Below are positions 1 through 5,440 of a stretch of DNA of 5,440 nucleotides, one piece after another; the stretch's first letter is position 1, and each line of letters begins with the position of its first letter. Source of the DNA: Bacteroides sp. (GTDB taxonomy: Bacteria; Bacteroidota; Bacteroidia; Bacteroidales; Bacteroidaceae); the NCBI GenBank assembly GCA_030152865.1, contig JASLIW010000064.1, positions 1 to 5,440 of the forward strand. The letters are read 5' to 3'. The position numbers were made by a program, and so were the translations under genes. The notes under the pieces were generated by a model, which saw only the letters and a program-made list of their open reading frames with translations, was not told the origin of the DNA and did not search any database.

Positions 1-1569
1 TCCGACCTCTCCCTTGCGCACCATCTCATTAAACTTCAAGGCGATGTTCATACGGCCTAGAGCATCTTGGTAGAGGATACGTGCCTGTGTGCCTACCACG
101 AGTTGGTTTTTCTCGGCATCTCGTATCCAGATGTAGTTGTCCCTATCTTGGCCACGACGATCCTTGTCTATGCAAGCCATGGCGGCGGCATCGGTCTTGT
201 GCAGGTCTTCTTTCTTACCACTCAGGCAGACCCAGCGGAAGGGTCCGTAGCCGTAGTCAAAGAGCATGGGCCCCATGATGTCTTCTACATAGCTCGGCCA
301 GATAAAGCCGTCTTTCTCATCTACCCCATTCTTAGAGATCTCCTGCACTCCTGCATCGTAGATGGCTTTCATAAAGGAGTTGCCATAATCGAAGAAGTAA
401 GTGCCACGAGCCACCAGAGTTTCAATGAGGTGGAAGTGGCGTACCAAGGTCTCATCGACCAGTTGGTTGAATTTTTTAGGGTTGTCGCTCAGCATCTGGG
501 TACGCTCCTCAAAGCTCAGGCCTTGGGGGCAATAACCACCCTCATAGACCGCATGGCAGGAGGTTTGGTCGGAAAGGAGTTCGATGGCGATGTTTTCATC
601 GACCGCATATTGCAGCAGATCTACAATATTGCCGTGGTAGGCGATGGACAAGGGCTTTTTGGCTTTCATGGCCTCTTGAGCCAAGCGGAAGGCCTCTTTC
701 TTATCGGCAGTCACGTGGCTCACCCAGCCTTGCTCGTAGCGAGTCTGAATGCGCGAGGCATCGACCTCAGCTATGATGGCTACTGCTCCTGCTATCTCGG
801 CGGCTTTGGGCTGTGCCCCACTCATACCCCCCAAACCTGAGGAGACAAAGAGATGACCGTTGAGGTTCCCATCGTCAGCTACGCCCAGCTTCATGCGCCC
901 TGCATTGAGCAAGGTGTTGAAGGTGCCGTGTACAATACCCTGAGGACCGATATACATCCAGCCTCCTGCAGTCATCTGCCCATAATTGGCCACGCCCATC
1001 TGAGCGGCTATGTGCCAGTCGGCCTGATTGTCAAACATACCCACCATCATGGAGTTGGTGATAATGACACGGGGTGCATCGGGTTTGGATTGGAATAAGC
1101 CCAAGGGATGTCCCGACTCAATGACCAAGGTTTGGTCTTGGGTGAGCTCCTCCAGATATTTCATAATGAGGCGGTACTGCATCCAGTTTTGGCAGACCTG
1201 CCCAGTTTCGCCGTAGGTTACCAACTCATAAGGATAGAGGGCTACATCAAAGCAGAGGTTGTTGTCTATCATCACTTGAAACGCCTTTCCCTCTACACAC
1301 TTGCCCTTGTACTCGTCGATGGGTTTCGCCTTCAAATCGCCCTGAGGACGGTAGCGATAAGCATAAATGCGACCACGAGTTTTTAGTTCGTCCAAAAACT
1401 CGGGGGCTAGGGTTTCGTGTAAGTTCTTAGGAATGTAGCGCAAGGCATTGCGTAAGGCGAGCTCAGTTTGTGCCTGAGTCAGGGTGTAGCCACGGTTAGG
1501 GGCTCGTCTAATCCCCTCTACAAAGCTGGGATAATCGGGCAGCTTTGTAGCTAGTGTGATGTTCTTCAT
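1..1569 (-). CDS. hutU: Urocanate hydratase (urocanase), long form, C-terminus beyond window edge
   Basis: This enzyme converts urocanate to 4-imidazolone-5-propionate, the second step of histidine degradation, in the cytoplasm with a tightly bound NAD+. The frame is open from ATG at 1569 to base 1, giving 523 codons; family members of this long type run to roughly 660-680 residues, so about a fifth is missing to the left. Recognisable urocanase segments are YGETG (about 119-123), AGGWMYIGPQG (from 201), the Rossmann-type glycine motif GLGGMSGAQ (245-253), DQTSCH (334-339), YGYGPFRWVC and GTQARILY (to about 500). The start is supported by the family-like N-terminal region and by the lack of coding sequence upstream. 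Where short urocanases have ARICW, with the cysteine described as catalytic in Pseudomonas, this protein has ARILY (Leu499); I think this is typical of the long form. The gene probably begins a hut operon continuing leftward. The family assignment is secure. Confidence 0.97.
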   Translation of the reverse strand, partial: MKNITLATKLPDYPSFVEGIRRAPNRGYTLTQAQTELALRNALRYIPKNLHETLAPEFLDELKTRGRIYAYRYRPQGDLKAKPIDEYKGKCVEGKAFQVMIDNNLCFDVALYPYELVTYGETGQVCQNWMQYRLIMKYLEELTQDQTLVIESGHPLGLFQSKPDAPRVIITNSMMVGMFDNQADWHIAAQMGVANYGQMTAGGWMYIGPQGIVHGTFNTLLNAGRMKLGVADDGNLNGHLFVSSGLGGMSGAQPKAAEIAGAVAIIAEVDASRIQTRYEQGWVSHVTADKKEAFRLAQEAMKAKKPLSIAYHGNIVDLLQYAVDENIAIELLSDQTSCHAVYEGGYCPQGLSFEERTQMLSDNPKKFNQLVDETLVRHFHLIETLVARGTYFFDYGNSFMKAIYDAGVQEISKNGVDEKDGFIWPSYVEDIMGPMLFDYGYGPFRWVCLSGKKEDLHKTDAAAMACIDKDRRGQDRDNYIWIRDAEKNQLVVGTQARILYQDALGRMNIALKFNEMVRKGEVG

Positions 1570-1939
1570 ATCTATTAGATTTAAAAGTGTCTAGTAGAAA
1601 GATAGAAAGAATCCCCCAGTAAACAGCCTGATTTTGCATAAAAATCTAGCTTTTATTGATTCGCCAACCAGCCTCAAGCAGCCTCAGCATAAGGAACTTA
1701 TAAGCAAATGCGCAGCTTTACCTACTTTTTGCTAGCAATAAGTCAAGCAGGCTAACGATTCTCTCGTTCAAAGCCCAATAACCCGGGCTTATGACAGCTA
1801 AAATAGTGTGAAATATATTTTTATAACCCCCCACTTGCATGGCTATCTAAAAGTGAAATTATCAAAATTATCAAACTTAATATTTAGGTATTTTAATAAT
1901 AAACATTACATTTATCACTTAATTTTTTAAAATACAAAC
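1570..1939. other. Divergent intergenic region between hutU and the zinc-finger membrane gene
   Basis: This 370-base stretch separates two genes transcribed away from each other and must hold both their promoters. I see no open frame, tRNA or other RNA gene in it. The right part (about 1800-1939) is strongly AT-rich. Two small dyads lie side by side: AACGA/TCGTT (1754-1758 and 1764-1768) and AAGCCC/GGGCTT (1771-1776 and 1785-1790); neither is followed by a T-run on either strand. A short direct repeat AGCCTCA occurs at 1670-1676 and 1680-1686. For the plus-strand gene a weak -7-like TACATTTA lies at 1908-1915, 24 bases before its ATG, without an evident -33 box. Confidence 0.6.
1597..1604 (-). 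promoter_or_regulatory. Candidate -7 element for hutU
   Basis: On the minus strand this reads TATCTTTC, one mismatch from the Bacteroidota -7 consensus TAnnTTTG, and it lies 27 bases upstream of the hutU start codon. That geometry resembles the better match before the TM2 cluster. No clear -33 TTG sits at the usual distance, so this is only a suggestion. Confidence 0.3.
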
Positions 1940-2389
1940 ATGAATTGTTTCAATCACCCAGAAGAGCCTGCTGTTTCGCAATGTATGGATTGTCAAAAAG
2001 GCTTATGCACCAGCTGTAGTACGATGTACTCACCACACTTATGTACAGTATGCTACCAAGCTAGAAAACAGGAAGAAATAAAAAAAGGAGTTCTAAGTCT
2101 TATCCTTTATGCTGTACTATTCTTTTTTGGATATAAGCTAAACTTTTTAGGAACTGATCATGAGGGAAACACACGGCAATGGACCTCGGCATATTTTTTA
2201 GCCGCTATCTATACTGGATATAAAATATTTAATCGGTATATAGGCTGGAAAGCAACAGGAGGCACATTAGGATTTTTAGTGATTTTTAGTATGTTCAAAT
2301 TCATAATCTGTGTGTTCATTGGTTACTTTACAGCTCCTCTAGTAATTTTAGGACAAGTGGTCTGTATTGTACAAGCTTATAGGAAGTAA
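1940..2389 (+). CDS. Small membrane protein with N-terminal B-box-like zinc finger
   Basis: This 149-residue protein has two parts. The first 40 residues carry a zinc-ligand pattern: C3-x2-H6, C15-x2-C18, C23-x2-C26, H33 and C35-x2-C38. The spacing and the opening CFNHPEEPAVSQC resemble the B-box-type zinc fingers often found at the start of bacterial multi-pass membrane proteins. After a short charged linker (ARKQEEIKK) come about four hydrophobic segments, roughly residues 50-69, 83-98, 108-127 and 128-146, so the finger probably faces the cytoplasm. The ATG at 1940 directly precedes the first cysteine, and the upstream sequence is AT-rich and non-coding. The gene is visibly richer in A and T than hutU and the other neighbours, which may indicate separate acquisition. 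It diverges from hutU and converges on the gene at 2395-2955. Its function is unknown; metal binding is inferred from cysteine spacing only. Confidence 0.85.
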   Translation: MNCFNHPEEPAVSQCMDCQKGLCTSCSTMYSPHLCTVCYQARKQEEIKKGVLSLILYAVLFFFGYKLNFLGTDHEGNTRQWTSAYFLAAIYTGYKIFNRYIGWKATGGTLGFLVIFSMFKFIICVFIGYFTAPLVILGQVVCIVQAYRK

Positions 2390-2396
2390 TGAGCTT
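2373..2396. terminator. Hairpin across the convergent stop codons, possible weak bidirectional terminator
   Basis: The arms AAGCTTAT (2373-2380) and ATGAGCTT (2389-2396) form an 8-bp stem with one G-T wobble on the plus strand and an 8-base loop. The hairpin covers the stop of the upstream plus-strand gene (2387-2389) and reaches into the stop of the minus-strand gene (2395-2397). No U-run follows on either strand, so intrinsic termination would be weak. Confidence 0.35.
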
Positions 2397-2955
2397 ACTC
2401 CTTGCCTGTGGTTAGAATTTTGAAAAAATCGACACGCTCGCCTTTTTCGGCCTTGATGCAAAGGTAGGTAGCAAACTTATCCATCAGCTGGTGGATACCT
2501 GTTTGGTAACGCTCAAAGACGGCATCGGGAATGGAGCCATCGACATAGACAAAATAGGCCACCTCTTTTTGAATAAAAACAGCATAGGCCTGTACCCAAT
2601 CTGGCCCATTGGGGTGAGCATAGATAGAGACAGCCACATCGGGCAGGTCTAGTTTGTGATAGATCAGGCGATAGTCAGGACCTTCTTGGATTTTCTTCAT
2701 CTGGTTGTTGAAGTCTCGGATCACACGCTTGGAGCGCGTTTCAAAAATCACGTAATTATCGGCATGAAACTCTGGGATGTTCATCTCCTGAGCCACAGTG
2801 CGGTTCTCTTCCGAGCTGACACGGTGAATGATCCAAGTCTCGGACTGACTGGGAGGATACTTGTCTTGCAGACGTTGAAAGAGATCGGCTATGTTGGGTT
2901 GTCCTAGCGAAATTAGGCTAGACAGACTGAGTAGAGAGGCCAAGAGAAGATGCAT
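2395..2955 (-). CDS. Secreted protein of unknown function
   Basis: This 186-residue protein begins with a signal-peptide-like stretch (MHLLLASLLSLSSLISLGQP) with probable cleavage near residue 18. There is no lipobox cysteine, so a soluble periplasmic or exported form is more likely than a lipoprotein. The mature part is hydrophilic and mixed in composition: an amphipathic start (IADLFQRLQDKY), a basic and amidic segment around residues 73-87, and a strand-like core with DVAVSIYAHP and VAYFVYVDGSIP. I see no catalytic motif and do not recognise the family, although the layout resembles small exported Bacteroidota proteins of unknown function. The ATG at 2955 opens directly into the hydrophobic leader, which supports this start. 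The gene is separated from the TM2 cluster by the terminator at 3044-3082 and is probably transcribed alone. Confidence 0.85.
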   Translation of the reverse strand: MHLLLASLLSLSSLISLGQPNIADLFQRLQDKYPPSQSETWIIHRVSSEENRTVAQEMNIPEFHADNYVIFETRSKRVIRDFNNQMKKIQEGPDYRLIYHKLDLPDVAVSIYAHPNGPDWVQAYAVFIQKEVAYFVYVDGSIPDAVFERYQTGIHQLMDKFATYLCIKAEKGERVDFFKILTTGKE

Positions 2956-2983
2956 AGTATAGAGTTAGTTAACATAATTGTCC

Positions 2984-3015
2984 CGAATGTACGCAAAATA
3001 TCCAAACCAGACCAA
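2984..3015 (-). promoter_or_regulatory. Candidate promoter for the secreted-protein gene
   Basis: On the minus strand TACATTCG (2984-2991) matches the Bacteroidota -7 consensus TAnnTTTG at all but one fixed position. TTG lies 21 bases further upstream (3013-3015), close to the expected -33 spacing. The element ends 28 bases before the start codon. The region lies just after the terminator of the TM2 cluster, where a new promoter is expected. Confidence 0.35.
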
Positions 3016-3043
3016 CAAGTAGGTTTAAATCTGCCCACTAAGC

Positions 3044-3082
3044 ACAAAAAAGCCTAGCTACTTCAATTCGTAGCTAGGCTTT
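3044..3082 (-). terminator. Rho-independent terminator of the TM2/DUF2752 operon
   Basis: A perfect 13-bp stem, AAAGCCTAGCTAC (3049-3061) with GTAGCTAGGCTTT (3070-3082), encloses an 8-base loop. Read on the minus strand, the stem runs straight into a stretch of T residues followed by GTGC. It lies 18 bases beyond the stop codon of the last TM2 gene. The T-run on the minus side and A-run on the plus side show that it serves minus-strand transcription. It is by far the strongest hairpin in the window. Confidence 0.93.
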
Positions 3083-3100
3083 GTGAGTTCATCTTCTTAC

Positions 3101-3436
3101 TTAAACGTACTGTTGGAGTAAGTCGTAGTTTTTTTGACGAGCGCGGCCCATAACTGTAAACCAATCAACAATAGTCCAGATGCCTAAGCCACCACAGGTC
3201 AGTAGCTTGAGTATGCCCAAACCAGTATCGCCTAGGTAGAAACGATCCACACCCAAAGAACCCACAAAAAGAGAAAGTACCAACGCTAGGGTTGGGTTCT
3301 TGAAAGGTAGGTTTTGTAGTACCATAAACTTCTCTTCGGGTGCATCTTTGAGTTGATTTTGAATTAAAAAGCTCTGAGCCGATGAGAACATCTCACGGTT
3401 GCTCGCCATAAAAAGGTTGATTCTTTCTTCTGTCAT
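3101..3436 (-). CDS. TM2 domain membrane protein C (last gene of cluster)
   Basis: This 111-residue protein belongs to the TM2 family (Pfam TM2): two membrane helices joined by a short turn. The first helix (about 49-63) leads into the signature GSLGVDRFYLGD (59-70), and the second runs from about 73 to 95 and includes LLTCGGLGIWTIVDWF. A charged, probably cytoplasmic region of some 45 residues precedes it and contains APEEKF. The tail ends in QKNYDLLQQYV. It aligns without gaps over its whole length with TM2 protein A (about 59 of 111 identical by hand count). Bacterial TM2 proteins have no established biochemical role. The gene is last in the minus-strand cluster, 40 bases after the DUF2752 gene and just before the strong terminator; I see no good promoter of its own in the 40-base gap. 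Confidence 0.93.
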   Translation of the reverse strand: MTEERINLFMASNREMFSSAQSFLIQNQLKDAPEEKFMVLQNLPFKNPTLALVLSLFVGSLGVDRFYLGDTGLGILKLLTCGGLGIWTIVDWFTVMGRARQKNYDLLQQYV

Positions 3437-3476
3437 TTTTTATTGATTTAATTTGGTAAATTATTTATAGATATAC

Positions 3477-3881
3477 TTATAATCCTTTTTGATAGTTCCA
3501 CCACATATTTAGCCCCAGTAAGGCCAAGAACGGAAGCAGGTAGCACAGCTTCCAAGACTTACGCATGGCGGGTAGGAAAGTCTCTTTGCCCCGCCACACA
3601 TCCCCCAACATCCACAGCAGCGAACCCACAATCAAGCCATGGGTCAGCACCACCAAAGGGTTGGTGTAGAGTGCAGCCTTCCACTCCCCTTGCAGCAGCT
3701 CCAGCGAGGCACGCGTTGTGCCGCAGGCTGGACAAGGAATGCCCGTTAGGACCTTGAAGGGGCAGCTCAGGCTCCGAAAGCTAAAGTCAGGAAAAAGGTA
3801 GAAGATAAGGTAGGCCAGTACAATGCCCACACTCAGCCCCAAATACTTCCAACGAAACGAGAGCGGCTTCTTCTTAGACAT
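3477..3881 (-). CDS. DUF2752 membrane protein
   Basis: This 134-residue protein carries the hallmark of the DUF2752 family: C40-P, then TGIPCPACGTTRA, giving C50-x2-C53 followed by G, T, T and R57. Hydrophobic segments flank it at about 13-30, 74-93 and 112-127, so the cysteine cluster lies next to the membrane, probably in a loop. The family's function is unknown; the cysteine spacing would suit metal binding or a redox role, which is inference only. The start codon ATG (3881-3879) overlaps the end of the preceding TM2 gene by 8 bases, suggesting translational coupling. The basic N-terminus MSKKK and length fit the family. From memory, DUF2752 genes are often found beside TM2 genes in Bacteroidota, and this arrangement fits that. 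Confidence 0.93.
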   Translation of the reverse strand: MSKKKPLSFRWKYLGLSVGIVLAYLIFYLFPDFSFRSLSCPFKVLTGIPCPACGTTRASLELLQGEWKAALYTNPLVVLTHGLIVGSLLWMLGDVWRGKETFLPAMRKSWKLCYLLPFLALLGLNMWWNYQKGL

Positions 3882-4293
3882 AGGGCATCAACAGTTCTAG
3901 GTTTTTCTCTTGGGCCCGTTTCATCACCAGAAAGAAGTCGGTCACTACCCAAGCGATACAGACCACCGTGAGTATCACTAAACTGAAAGATAAGCAAACA
4001 CGGTCGGAGGAGTAAATCAGCAGATCGAGTGCAATGCCCACAGCCTGTGTAAAGAGGAGCAGCTTCATGCCGCCCAGCAGGTAGTCGCCTAGGTAAAAGC
4101 GATCAGCCCCTAACACGCCAAGGAATAGGGAAAGTAGCAAAGCCACATGAGTCTTCTTATACGGCTGTTTGTTCAATAAGATAAGATGATCCTCAGGCGT
4201 GCTTTCTAGGGCTTTGCTCAGCAAACGTGCATGAAGCGGCCTAAACAAGCCCTTCTTTTCGAGTATAAAAGCATCAATACATTCTTTTCTCAT
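3874..4293 (-). CDS. TM2 domain membrane protein B, with an extra membrane segment
   Basis: This 139-residue TM2 paralogue aligns without gaps with proteins A and C through about residue 79, including TPEDHL, QPYKK and the signature GVLGADRFYLGD (59-70). It then differs: instead of the compact KLLTCGG...DWF helix it has 28 additional residues, with two hydrophobic stretches (about 74-95 and 100-124) split by a polar YSSDR. The TCGG motif is lost. The tail then rejoins the family pattern (VMKRAQEKN, ending LLMPYV). The 28-residue excess equals the whole length difference from its 111-residue paralogues. The gene lies 15 bases after protein A, and its end overlaps the DUF2752 start by 8 bases, so co-transcription is very likely. 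Function is unknown. Confidence 0.92.
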   Translation of the reverse strand: MRKECIDAFILEKKGLFRPLHARLLSKALESTPEDHLILLNKQPYKKTHVALLLSLFLGVLGADRFYLGDYLLGGMKLLLFTQAVGIALDLLIYSSDRVCLSFSLVILTVVCIAWVVTDFFLVMKRAQEKNLELLMPYV

Positions 4294-4308
4294 ACTTCTA
4301 GCTTGGGC

Positions 4309-4644
4309 TTAGACGTAGTTCATCAAGAGTTCAAAGTTTTTCTCCTTGGCACGTTTCATCACTAGAAACCAATCTACCAGCGTCCAAACACCAAAGCCTC
4401 CACAGGTCAGTAACTTGGCTACTCCCAGACCTGTATCGCCCAAATAGAAGCGGTCAATGCCCAAGTAACCTACAAGAAGTGAGATTACAAGTGCGATAAA
4501 AGGGCTTTTGTAGGGCAGGGATACCAAGACAGCAAAACGCTCGTCTGGGGTATTAACTAAAACTTCACGCAGCATATAACGCTGCTGTGCAGTGAGTTTA
4601 TCTTGCATAGAGGCAATTAGAACATCTATTTTTTGGGCTTCCAT
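4309..4644 (-). CDS. TM2 domain membrane protein A (first gene of cluster)
   Basis: This 111-residue TM2 protein is the first gene after the promoter. Residues 1-45 form a polar region (with TPDERF and LPYKSP), the first helix covers about 49-63, the signature GYLGIDRFYLGD covers 59-70, and the second helix (73-95) carries LLTCGGFGVWTLVDWF. The tail VMKRAKEKN to NYV is basic, which favours a cytoplasmic C-terminus and a two-helix hairpin with both ends inside. It is closest to protein C, with the same length and no gaps, and shares the KRA-x-EKN tail with protein B. The ATG at 4644 is the first in frame after non-coding, AT-rich sequence. TM2 domains also occur in animal proteins (TM2D1-3), but that says nothing firm about the bacterial role. 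Confidence 0.93.
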   Translation of the reverse strand: MEAQKIDVLIASMQDKLTAQQRYMLREVLVNTPDERFAVLVSLPYKSPFIALVISLLVGYLGIDRFYLGDTGLGVAKLLTCGGFGVWTLVDWFLVMKRAKEKNFELLMNYV

Positions 4645-4681
4645 TCTTGTCGTCTTTGTTTAAAAAAGTAGTATTATTGTG

Positions 4682-4716
4682 CAAAGATAGAAGATATCAG
4701 AGAATATCCTTAAAAG
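4682..4716 (-). promoter_or_regulatory. Candidate promoter of the TM2/DUF2752 operon
   Basis: On the minus strand TATCTTTG (4682-4689) matches the Bacteroidota -7 consensus TAnnTTTG exactly and continues with CA, as such promoters often do. It ends 37 bases before the start codon of TM2 protein A. About 22 bases further upstream the strand reads CTTTTA (4711-4716), only a partial -33 match, so the promoter may be weak or activator-dependent. The dyad at 4692-4710 falls in the spacer. Confidence 0.6.
4692..4710. promoter_or_regulatory. Dyad in the promoter spacer, possible operator
   Basis: Arms GATAT (4693-4697) and ATATC (4704-4708) are separated by 6 bases, and one further outer pair matches across a single mismatch. 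The site lies between the -33 and -7 regions of the candidate TM2 promoter. The arm spacing is like that of Crp/Fnr-type sites, but the sequence is not the classic TGTGA/TCACA, and AT-rich dyads arise easily by chance. Confidence 0.25.
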
Positions 4717-4743
4717 TTGTTGATTTATTTAAGATTTGCAAAC

Positions 4744-4783
4744 AAAAAAAATAAATATTGTGCCTGTAGATCAGCCTCAACAG
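4744..4783 (-). terminator. Weak possible terminator after the Crp/Fnr gene
   Basis: Starting inside the stop codon, the minus strand can fold CTGT..GA with TC..ACAG (4764-4783): six pairs with a mismatch and a 6-base loop. A run of eight T residues follows (4744-4751), but about 12 bases away. It may end some transcripts; read-through into the TM2 operon is also possible. Confidence 0.25.
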
Positions 4784-5440
4784 CTATTCCCGCTCCAGCT
4801 TGCGCAGATCGAGCAAGCTGATTTCACGCCCTGCCACAGCTATCAGCCCCTCCTCCTCAAGCTCTGTGAGCGAGCGAATAAGCGACTGTCGGCTCACCCC
4901 AAACTTATCGGCTAGCTCCTGACGAGTAAAAGCAAGCTGTACGCGCGTGCTACCTTGCTCCCTATGCAGCTTCAGAAAGAACTGAGCGAGTTTGCCCCGC
5001 AGGCTCATCAGGGAGAGAAAATGAATTTTTTGGCTCAAAAACTGATTGATGTCAGAGACCAGCTGGATGAAGTTGAAGAGCAGCGGCTCGTGGGCTTGCA
5101 TGAGCCGTACAAACTCCTGCTTAGAGAGCTTCAAGAGTACGACCTCCCCTTCGGGAATCACATTGACAGGGAAGACATGATGGGTGGCAAAGAGCATGGC
5201 CGGTGCCAAAACTCGCCCCACCCCTATCTTCTCGATCTGGATGTACTTGCCCGAATCGGACACCATGCGTGTGATGCACTGCCCCTTCAGCACCAAGAGC
5301 AGGTGCTTGAGCTTATCGCCCATCAGCGCTATAATATCCGATTTCTGATAGCTTTCGAGCTTGTAGCTAGCGTTCTCTAAGAGCGCTACTAAGTCTGGCT
5401 CCTGCATGCCTTGAAACAAACTAGACTGCTGGAGTACCGC
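4784..5440 (-). CDS. Crp/Fnr-family transcription regulator, start beyond window edge
   Basis: The visible 218 residues hold an N-terminal cyclic-nucleotide-binding-type beta-barrel (to about 120), a long dimerisation helix (about 121-157) and a C-terminal Crp-type helix-turn-helix (about 171-200) with FTRQELADKFGVSRQSLIRS. A TTG at 5419 could be taken as the start, but the frame stays open to the edge and the extra residues AVLQQSSLFQGM read like the usual first helix of this family, so the true start lies to the right. The Glu and Arg contacts of a cAMP pocket are not evident (the region reads GRVLAPAMLF then FPVNV), and the visible part has no Fnr iron-sulfur cysteine set (only one cysteine, near residue 55). 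The signal is thus unlikely to be cAMP or a 4Fe-4S cluster; an HcpR-like regulator of nitrosative stress is one possibility. The gene points toward the TM2 operon, 139 bases away. Confidence 0.92.
   Translation of the reverse strand, partial: AVLQQSSLFQGMQEPDLVALLENASYKLESYQKSDIIALMGDKLKHLLLVLKGQCITRMVSDSGKYIQIEKIGVGRVLAPAMLFATHHVFPVNVIPEGEVVLLKLSKQEFVRLMQAHEPLLFNFIQLVSDINQFLSQKIHFLSLMSLRGKLAQFFLKLHREQGSTRVQLAFTRQELADKFGVSRQSLIRSLTELEEEGLIAVAGREISLLDLRKLERE

Noticed and set aside
67..840. A 257-codon open frame on the plus strand, with shorter ones at 853-1098 and 1108-1386
   Set aside because: All lie antisense to hutU, whose protein has strong urocanase motifs throughout; these frames are by-products of its codon composition.
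1670..1686. Direct repeat AGCCTCA, also present at 4773-4779
   Set aside because: Seven bases with two adjacent copies and one distant copy is within chance expectation and has no regular arrangement.
2656..2907. An 83-codon open frame on the plus strand
   Set aside because: It is antisense to the secreted-protein gene, which has a signal peptide and a complete frame; nothing in the shadow frame looks like a protein family.
4955..5380. A 141-codon open frame on the plus strand
   Set aside because: It is antisense to the Crp/Fnr gene, which has a clear helix-turn-helix, and its own translation shows no family features.
5417..5419. TTG as the start codon of the Crp/Fnr regulator
   Set aside because: The frame continues without a stop to base 5440, and the added residues fit the family's normal N-terminal helix, so the gene is cut by the window edge.

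Overview
The window looks like a chromosomal segment of a member of the Bacteroidota, probably order Bacteroidales. The evidence is a long-form urocanate hydratase of the type common in that phylum, a cluster of small TM2 and DUF2752 membrane proteins, no convincing Shine-Dalgarno sequences before the starts, and a good match to the Bacteroidota -7 promoter element (TAnnTTTG) upstream of the TM2 cluster. The genus cannot be fixed from the sequence alone.

Layout. Positions 1-1569 (minus) hold the first 523 codons of hutU, the urocanate hydratase of histidine degradation; its C-terminus lies beyond the left edge. A 370-base AT-rich gap (1570-1939) separates it from a divergent small gene on the plus strand (1940-2389), which encodes a membrane protein with an N-terminal B-box-like zinc finger. 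This gene runs head-on into a minus-strand gene for a secreted protein of unknown function (2395-2955). Only 5 bases separate the two stop codons, and an 8-bp hairpin spans both.

From 4644 down to 3101 is a compact minus-strand cluster of four small membrane-protein genes: TM2 protein A, TM2 protein B (with a 28-residue extra membrane segment), a DUF2752 protein and TM2 protein C. Spacings are +15, -8 and +40 bases. A candidate Bacteroidota promoter lies upstream (TATCTTTG at 4682-4689), and a strong 13-bp hairpin with a U-run closes the unit (3044-3082). It reads as one operon.

The right end (4784-5440, minus) carries a Crp/Fnr-family regulator whose start lies outside the window. It is transcribed toward the TM2 cluster, 139 bases upstream of it, and could plausibly regulate it.

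How the genes fit together: hutU belongs to a catabolic pathway that continues to the left. The TM2/DUF2752 cluster is the least understood part: three paralogues share a soluble N-terminal region, the TM2 core and an identical C-terminal ending, which suggests one membrane assembly with non-identical subunits. No mobile element, CRISPR array or RNA gene was seen.
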